64,000 bases of DNA from Oscillospiraceae bacterium. Lineage in GTDB: Bacteria > Bacillota > Clostridia > Oscillospirales > Ruminococcaceae. Positions 59,361 to 64,000 of this stretch are shown one piece after another. The position numbers and the translations under genes were made by a program. The stretch spans positions 99,746 to 163,745 of the forward strand of contig JAFTXQ010000003.1 in the NCBI GenBank assembly GCA_017461565.1, read 5' to 3'. Positions within the stretch are counted from its first letter, which is position 1, and the number at the start of each line of letters is the position of its first letter. Below the pieces are notes generated by a model. That model had not been told where the DNA came from, searched no databases, and worked only from the letters and a program-made list of their open reading frames with translations.

Positions 59361-60002
59361 TTATGCTTTTGCCGACATTGCGTTGAGTATCCTTGTAAGC
59401 TCCTCTTCAAGGCAGCTGTGGAACAGCGTGAATAGTATATCGGCACTGCCTAGCAGCAGCAGGTTTTTGTTTGTTATCGCAGAAAGCGCAGGCACATAGG
59501 TGTATATGTACCCCTTGTACCATTCGGCGTCATAGGTCGGTACCGGCTTTCCTGCTTTTACCATGCGGCGCACCTCTTCAAAATCAAGCGTGATTACATT
59601 GTCATAGTTGCCTGCGCCTTTATCTATCACCATATCGTATATGGTCTTTATCTGCTTATCGTTGAGATATCCGCCCGCTGTCTTGATGTTTTTGAGCTCG
59701 GGCAGACGAACTGCAAATGAATACACCATAAGCGACAGAACACGCTCGTACTCGGGAGAGCTCATTTCTGCACAGCGCTCTTTATCCAGCTTTATGCCTG
59801 TATTGTGCAGCGCTGCTGTTTCCGCTACGTTGTTCAGTGCGATCTTGAATATATCCTTGATATTTATGTTGTAAAAATCCTTGTCTGCGATCATATAAAT
59901 ATATTTCACAGCATTGAAAAGCGATACGCCTGCTTTTACGACAGTCTCCGAAAGCAGCGTGAATGCTGTGCGCTCGCTGAGAAATTCCATAGCGTTATCC
60001 AT
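59361..60002 (-). CDS. Protein of unknown function
   Basis: A 213-residue, mainly helical, soluble protein without a recognised domain. It has a conserved-looking central part LSLMVYSFAVRLPELKN and a late EWYKGYIYTYVPALSAITNKNLLLLG. It ends in a helix with several Leu. It lies 24 bases upstream of the DegV gene on the same strand and may be in one operon. The start at ATG 60002 abuts AGAGG; the ATG four codons later (59990) is an alternative. Confidence 0.65.
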   Translation of the reverse strand: MDNAMEFLSERTAFTLLSETVVKAGVSLFNAVKYIYMIADKDFYNINIKDIFKIALNNVAETAALHNTGIKLDKERCAEMSSPEYERVLSLMVYSFAVRLPELKNIKTAGGYLNDKQIKTIYDMVIDKGAGNYDNVITLDFEEVRRMVKAGKPVPTYDAEWYKGYIYTYVPALSAITNKNLLLLGSADILFTLFHSCLEEELTRILNAMSAKA

Positions 60003-60247
60003 CCTCTCGTGTTGGTTTTTAAATATACCTATTCTTTATTATATCTTCTTTCGGCGTTATTTTCAAGTGCAGCTTATGCAAAACATAAAATTTTGTATGA
60101 TATGACGGAAAAAAAGAGCGTTTTTCGACAGTATTCCCTATTATATTCCTCTGTTGCATTTATCATAAAGCAGATGTGTTTGGTGATTGTGTACAAATTA
60201 CCACTGGTATTTTATATTTGCGTGGGTCGTTTTTTACATAAAAGCTC

Positions 60248-60276
60248 TTGATTTATTTGGGAATTTATTGTATAAT
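60248..60276 (+). promoter_or_regulatory. Promoter of the PocR-receptor gene
   Basis: TTGATT (60248-60253), 17-base spacer, perfect TATAAT (60271-60276). The 245 bases before it hold nothing I can name. Confidence 0.7.
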
Positions 60277-60311
60277 ATAATAAATACTTATGAGAAAAGG
60301 AGCAGGTCTTT

Positions 60312-61331
60312 ATGAATAACGAAAACATTACCTTGCTTGATATTATCGATCGTCAGACTCTTCAGAGCCTTCAGGACGCTTTCGCTGAGGCTACCGGTAT
60401 GGCTGCACTTACCACTGATGACACAGGTTCTGTAACAGAGCTTAGTAACGGTACAGACTTCTGCATGAACTTTACAAGAGCTTCCAAAGTGGGATGTGAG
60501 CGCTGCAATAAGTGCGATCTTCAGGGCGGCGAGGAGTCCAGCAAGACAGGAAAGCCCGCAGTTTACTACTGCCACGGCGGCCTGGTGGATTTTGCAGCAC
60601 CTATTATCCTCAACGGAAAGCATATCGGCTCTCTTATCGGCGGACAGGTACTTCCCGAGGAGCCCGACGAGGAAAAGTTCCGTAAGATCGCTGCAGAGAT
60701 CGGCGTAGATCCCGACGAGTACATAGAGGCTCTGAAAAAGATCAAGATCGTTCCCAAGGAGCAGATCGATGCTGCCGCAAACCTGCTTTACCAGATGGCA
60801 AACGCACTGTCTGAGGTCGGCTATCAGCGTATGCTTGCTGTGCAGAAGACTGCCGAGAGCGAGGCTGCGCTTGACGAGATCAACGCAAAGTTTGACGCTA
60901 TCCAGCAGCAGATCGACACTGTTACAAATCAGATGGCAAGCGTTAACGACGCATTCCAGCATATCGAGGAGGCTACCGCTTCCTGCGTAAAGGCTGTTGA
61001 CAGCACTGACGGCATTGTTAAGGCTATCGAAAGCGCTTCCACACAGCTTACCCTTATCGGCTTCAACGCTTCTATCGAGGCTAAGCGTGCAGGTGGCACG
61101 ACAGGCGCAGGCTTCAACGTTATCGCACAGGAGGTTCGTACACTCGCTAACCGCAACACAAAGCAGGCAGGCGATGTTGAGGCTACCCTTAACGATATCA
61201 AGAAGGCCATTAACGGCATCAACGCACAGCTTCTTGACATGACAAAGGGCGTAGAGCAGAATGTAAAGGCTATCGAAGAGCTTAAGACCCTGCTCAACGA
61301 GACCAGCGAGCTTGTTCACTCAATGAAATAA
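60312..61331 (+). CDS. Cytosolic PocR-domain chemoreceptor-like protein
   Basis: A 339-residue soluble protein. Residues 8-165 form a PocR sensory domain with CERCNKCD (about 61-68), YYCHGGLVDFAAPI and GSLIGGQVLPEEP. A coiled coil (about 175-250) follows and then a short methyl-accepting-type signalling hairpin with GFNASIEAKRAGG...GFNVIAQEVRTLANRN (about 251-285). No membrane segment is present. PocR domains were named from propanediol utilisation regulators. The next gene encodes a lactaldehyde reductase/propanediol-type dehydrogenase, so sensing of a related metabolite is a fair guess. Confidence 0.85.
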   Translation: MNNENITLLDIIDRQTLQSLQDAFAEATGMAALTTDDTGSVTELSNGTDFCMNFTRASKVGCERCNKCDLQGGEESSKTGKPAVYYCHGGLVDFAAPIILNGKHIGSLIGGQVLPEEPDEEKFRKIAAEIGVDPDEYIEALKKIKIVPKEQIDAAANLLYQMANALSEVGYQRMLAVQKTAESEAALDEINAKFDAIQQQIDTVTNQMASVNDAFQHIEEATASCVKAVDSTDGIVKAIESASTQLTLIGFNASIEAKRAGGTTGAGFNVIAQEVRTLANRNTKQAGDVEATLNDIKKAINGINAQLLDMTKGVEQNVKAIEELKTLLNETSELVHSMK

Positions 61332-61437
61332 ACGGCGTTCCGCTGCGAGCTTAACCGCCGCAGCGGTTTTGTTTAATCGGTTTCGAAAGCCGCAAGGCTT
61401 ACATAAAAACAAACAACGAAAGGAATGGTAAAATCCT

Positions 61438-62586
61438 ATGGCTAATCGTTTTATTCTTAATGAGACCTCCTATCACGGCGCAGGCGCTATCTCCGCTATC
61501 GCTGACGAGGCAAAGAACAGAGGCTTCAACAAGGCTCTCCTGTGCTCTGACCCCGACCTTATCAAGTTCGGCGTTACCAAGAAGGTAACAGACGTTCTTG
61601 ACAACGCAGGTCTTGTTTATGAGCTCTATTCCGATATCAAGCCCAACCCCACCATTGAAAACGTTCAGAACGGCGTTGCAGCTTTCAAGGCAAGCGGCGC
61701 AGATTATATCATCGCAGTAGGCGGCGGCTCCTCCATGGATACCGCAAAAGCAATCGGCATAATCATCAACAATCCCGAGTTCGCTGATGTAAGAAGCCTT
61801 GAGGGCGTTGCTCCCACGACAAAGCCCTGCGTTCCCATCATCGCTGTTCCCACAACAGCAGGTACAGCCGCTGAGGTTACCATCAACTACGTTATCACAG
61901 ACGTTGAAAAGGACCGCAAGATGGTTTGCGTAGACCCCCATGATATCCCGATCGTAGCAGTTGTTGACCCCGATATGATGTCCACAATGCCCAAGGGTCT
62001 TACAGCTGCAACAGGTATGGACGCTCTCACTCACGCTATCGAGGGCTACATCACCAAGGGCGCATGGGAGCTTTCCGATATGTTCCATCTCAAGGCTATC
62101 GAGATCATTGCACGCTCTCTCAGAGGTGCAGTTGACAACACTCCCGACGGCAGAGAGGGTATGGCTCTCGGTCAGTATGTTGCAGGTATGGGCTTCTCCA
62201 ACGTAGGTCTTGGTATCGTTCACTCCATGGCTCACCCCCTCGGTGCGCTGTATGATACACCCCACGGCGTAGCAAACGCTATCATCCTCCCCACAGTTAT
62301 GGAGTACAACGCTCCCTGCACAGGCGAGAAGTACCGTGACATCGCAAAGGCTATGGGCGTTAAGGGTACAGAGAACATGACTCAGGACGAGTACAGAAAG
62401 GCTGCTATCGACGCTGTCAAGCAGCTCTCCATCGATGTCGGCATCCCTGCTGACCTCAAGGACATCGTAAAGCCCGAGGATATTGCATTCCTCGCTCAGT
62501 CCGCTTACGATGACGCATGTCGTCCCGGCAACCCCAGAGACACATCTGTTGAGGAGATCACCGAGCTGTACAACAAGCTGATGTGA
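61438..62586 (+). CDS. fucO: Iron-containing alcohol dehydrogenase, lactaldehyde reductase (FucO) type
   Basis: A 382-residue group III alcohol dehydrogenase. It has the NAD-binding GGGSSMDTAKAI (about 96-107), TTAGTAAEVT, and the metal-binding region DALTHAIEGY (about 194-203) and HSMAHPLGALYDTPHGVANAI (about 261-281), with Asp and three His for iron. Sequence and length match the 1,2-propanediol/lactaldehyde reductase branch, so it would turn lactaldehyde from deoxysugar breakdown into propanediol. The strong preference for abundant codons suggests high expression. The start at 61438 follows a GAAAGGAATGGTAAAATCCT leader. Confidence 0.9.
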   Translation: MANRFILNETSYHGAGAISAIADEAKNRGFNKALLCSDPDLIKFGVTKKVTDVLDNAGLVYELYSDIKPNPTIENVQNGVAAFKASGADYIIAVGGGSSMDTAKAIGIIINNPEFADVRSLEGVAPTTKPCVPIIAVPTTAGTAAEVTINYVITDVEKDRKMVCVDPHDIPIVAVVDPDMMSTMPKGLTAATGMDALTHAIEGYITKGAWELSDMFHLKAIEIIARSLRGAVDNTPDGREGMALGQYVAGMGFSNVGLGIVHSMAHPLGALYDTPHGVANAIILPTVMEYNAPCTGEKYRDIAKAMGVKGTENMTQDEYRKAAIDAVKQLSIDVGIPADLKDIVKPEDIAFLAQSAYDDACRPGNPRDTSVEEITELYNKLM

Positions 62587-62620
62587 TTTCCGCTCGTAAC
62601 AAAAGCCTGATAATCGTCAT

Positions 62621-62650
62621 AACCACCACTTATGTGGTGGTTATGTTTAT
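62621..62650 (+). terminator. fucO terminator
   Basis: Stem AACCACCAC (62621-62629) / GTGGTGGTT (62634-62642), then ATGTTTATTTTGTTT. Confidence 0.75.
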
Positions 62651-62682
62651 TTTGTTTGAAATGGCTACAAAAACAATTCTGC

Positions 62683-62812
62683 AAATACTCCTGTTTTCTC
62701 TTTTGATCTCTTTATTTCTCGCTGTTTTGAAAATTCACCGAAAAATGAAATGAATCGCAAGAAAGAGAGAAAAACAGAGAGAAACCGAGAGAAAAGCAAA
62801 GAAAAAGGGATA
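62683..62812. repeat. Polypyrimidine tract followed by polypurine tract
   Basis: Between fucO and rplM, a pyrimidine-rich stretch (about 62690-62728, CTCTTT and TTTCTC units) is followed by a purine-rich one (about 62758-62810, GAGAGAAA repeated about four times). The two can pair with each other. No ORF or known RNA is recognised. It may be a decayed hairpin or an unusual DNA structure. Confidence 0.45.
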
Positions 62813-62838
62813 TATTTAAAATCCGATGTTAAAAAGCC

Positions 62839-62867
62839 TTGACAAATCCTTTTTTTGCGTGTATAAT
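62839..62867 (+). promoter_or_regulatory. rplM-rpsI promoter
   Basis: Perfect TTGACA (62839-62844), 17-base spacer, perfect TATAAT (62862-62867). The leader of about 85 bases could hold an L13-type control site, but I cannot confirm one. Confidence 0.85.
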
Positions 62868-62958
62868 TATCAATGTTGTGTAATGGTGATATTGCGTGAT
62901 CCGCAGTATTATCAGAAGAATAAGATCGGTAAAACCGAAATACAAGGAGGAAAAAAGT

Positions 62959-63387
62959 ATGGCAACATATATGCCCAAGGCTGAAACAGTAGAGCGCAGC
63001 TGGTATGTACTTGACGCTGCAGGCCGTCCCCTCGGTCGTGTAGCTGCAATGGCTGCTCACCTGCTCAGAGGCAAGCACAAGGTAACATTCGCTCCCCACT
63101 GCGACTGCGGCGATCACGTTATCATCATCAACTGCGCTAAGGCAGTTCTCACAGGCAAGAAGCTTGAGAAGAAGTACTACAGATGGCACACAGGCTGGAT
63201 CGGACACCTGAAGGAGATCCGTTACGACACCCTGATGGAAAAGAACCCCGAGAAGGCTATGACACTTGCTGTAAACGGCATGATCCCTGACACCACAATC
63301 GGCAGAAAGGCTATGACCAGACTTCGCTGCTATGCAGGTGCAGAGCACAAGAACGCGGCTCAGAAGCCCGTTGAGTACAAGTTTTAA
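62959..63387 (+). CDS. rplM: 50S ribosomal protein L13
   Basis: A 142-residue ribosomal protein of the large subunit. The N-terminus has the bacterial L13 pattern with RSWYVLDAAGRPLGRVA, and the middle has GDHVIIINCAKAVLTGKKLEKKYYRWHTG. The C-terminal MIPDTTIGRKAMTRLRCYAG replaces the usual MLPKNxLGRxxxxxLKVYxG. The start at 62959 follows AGGAGG. The rpsI gene follows after 12 bases, the classical pair. Confidence 0.98.
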   Translation: MATYMPKAETVERSWYVLDAAGRPLGRVAAMAAHLLRGKHKVTFAPHCDCGDHVIIINCAKAVLTGKKLEKKYYRWHTGWIGHLKEIRYDTLMEKNPEKAMTLAVNGMIPDTTIGRKAMTRLRCYAGAEHKNAAQKPVEYKF

Positions 63388-63399
63388 GGAGGGCTGAAA

Positions 63400-63798
63400 A
63401 TGTACGATTCTAAACCTTACTACTATGGCACAGGTAGAAGAAAGCACTCTGTTGCCAGAGTCAGAGTATACCCCGGTAGCGGTACTATCACAATCAATGG
63501 CAGAAACATTGATGATTACTTCGGTCTTGATACACTGAAGCTCATCGTTCGTCAGCCCCTCACTCTCACAGATACAGTTGAGAAGTTCGACATCGTTTGC
63601 ACAGTTGCAGGCGGCGGCGTTACAGGCCAGGCCGGTGCTATCCGCCACGGCCTTTCCAGAGCACTGCTCCAGTACTCTGACGAGCTGCGTCCCGTTCTCA
63701 AGAAGGCTGGCTTCCTGACACGTGACCCCAGAATGAAGGAGAGAAAGAAGTACGGTCTCAAGGCTGCACGTCGTGCTCCCCAGTTCTCCAAGAGATAA
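63400..63798 (+). CDS. rpsI: 30S ribosomal protein S9
   Basis: A 132-residue ribosomal protein of the small subunit. It has [19 protein letters not shown] near the start, [20 protein letters not shown] in the middle, and the invariant C-terminal RRAPQFSKR tail that reaches the P-site tRNA. It is cotranscribed with rplM. Confidence 0.98.
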   Translation: MYDSKPYYYGTGRRKHSVARVRVYPGSGTITINGRNIDDYFGLDTLKLIVRQPLTLTDTVEKFDIVCTVAGGGVTGQAGAIRHGLSRALLQYSDELRPVLKKAGFLTRDPRMKERKKYGLKAARRAPQFSKR

Positions 63799-63847
63799 TT
63801 TCAGCCCTTACAAACCTCGTATTTATACGGTTTGGGGCATACAAAAA

Positions 63848-63870
63848 CAGAAAAATGTCATTTTTCTGTC
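63848..63870 (+). terminator. Secondary hairpin after rpsI
   Basis: Stem ACAGAAAAAT (63848-63857) / ATTTTTCTGT (63861-63870). It may act with the stronger terminator that follows. Confidence 0.4.
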
Positions 63871-63885
63871 ATTATTTCAAGGACA

Positions 63886-63920
63886 AATCCCGTTGTTGCA
63901 AAACAACGGGATTTTTTGTA
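63886..63920 (+). terminator. rpsI terminator
   Basis: Perfect 13-base-pair stem AAATCCCGTTGTT (63886-63898) / AACAACGGGATTT (63903-63915), followed by TTTGT. Confidence 0.85.
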
Positions 63921-63931
63921 TCCTCTTGTAT

Positions 63932-64000
63932 TATGCAAGTTTAAGCGATATTAAATCCGCAACCTTCATCTTTGAGCTTTTGAGTACGTCCGCATATACA
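63932..64000 (-). CDS. C-terminal end of an unidentified protein (partial)
   Basis: The minus-strand frame that ends in TAA at 63934-63932 gives 22 residues with a mixed hydrophilic composition ending DLISLKLA, a plausible protein tail. The rest lies beyond the window edge. No family can be named. Confidence 0.35.

Noticed and set aside
61399-62265. A 288-codon minus-strand frame opposite fucO
   Set aside because: fucO on the plus strand is unambiguous; the antisense frame has the same Cys/Leu/Val-rich shadow composition.
1-64000. tRNA, rRNA, CRISPR arrays, prophage or insertion sequences
   Set aside because: I saw no clover-leaf tRNA signature, no rRNA segments, no regular spaced repeats and no transposase or phage structural gene in the window.

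Overview
The window looks like chromosomal DNA of a strictly anaerobic, moderate-GC, Gram-positive Clostridia member, most likely a Ruminococcus-type (Oscillospiraceae) gut or rumen bacterium. The reasons are the strong purine-rich ribosome binding sites, many sigma-A promoters with an exact 17-base spacer, a SAM-I riboswitch, a THF-type riboswitch, a CwlD-like amidase, a TIGR04086 protein and a Corynebacterium-type (class Ic) aminotransferase. This placement rests on gene content and protein resemblance only. I see no rRNA, tRNA, CRISPR array, prophage or complete insertion sequence.

Layout. 1-3.8 kb: end of a membrane protein, a probable small RNA, a VWA lipoprotein, an XRE regulator divergent from a fibronectin-III surface protein. 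3.8-7.5 kb: SAM-I riboswitch and metK, then an orphan Hpt protein and a flotillin. 7.6-10.3 kb (minus): an operon with a secreted protein, a 45-residue peptide, a small lipoprotein, an HPr-kinase-like P-loop protein, a ferredoxin:thioredoxin reductase catalytic chain and thioredoxin. 10.6-20.8 kb: glmS, proC, folate transporter folT with a probable THF riboswitch, pfkA, dnaE, DUF2461, MmcQ/YjbR and folA. 20.8-24.5 kb: a VWA (TerY-like) plus PP2C pair, a stand-alone response regulator and an aminotransferase. 24.6-28.3 kb: a membrane protein, cwlD-like amidase, radA, DUF2809 and a small Cys-rich protein. 28.3-32.5 kb (minus): an nadE-led operon ending in a pyroglutamyl-peptidase-like protein and a flavoprotein. 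32.6-37.9 kb: a membrane protein, a glycosyltransferase, an MBL hydrolase, and ppk divergent from it.

37.9-48.7 kb (minus) is a maltose/maltodextrin region. It holds a sugar-binding lipoprotein, an intracellular type I pullulanase, a membrane-anchored protein with a toxin-like C-terminus, a CPCC protein, and a tight operon of PTS EIIABC, a MapP-like phosphatase, 4-alpha-glucanotransferase, HPr and enzyme I. The pathway would import maltose as its 6'-phosphate, remove the phosphate inside the cell, and pass glucose and maltodextrins to glycolysis. The HPr has lysine where the regulatory Ser46 should be.

48.9-55.2 kb (plus): a TetR regulator with its own palindromic operator, an HD-GYP protein, then a run of nine small, AT-rich, tightly packed accessory genes (DUF1801, TfoX-N, NTF2-like, DUF2087, two GNAT, DUF5131, P-loop kinase, VOC). 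55.2-60 kb (minus): ahcY, purine nucleoside phosphorylase and a small P-loop kinase (a SAM-salvage context that complements metK), a Cu/Zn-SOD-like protein, a DegV protein and an unknown protein. 60.3-64 kb: a cytosolic PocR-domain chemoreceptor next to a FucO-type alcohol dehydrogenase, then rplM-rpsI.

The points I find most worth following are the peptide/HprK-like/lipoprotein operon at 7.6-10.3 kb, the candidate C-rich-loop small RNA at 150-306, the Ser46-less HPr in a self-contained PTS operon, the PocR receptor beside fucO, and the toxin-like exported domain at 44.8-45.4 kb.
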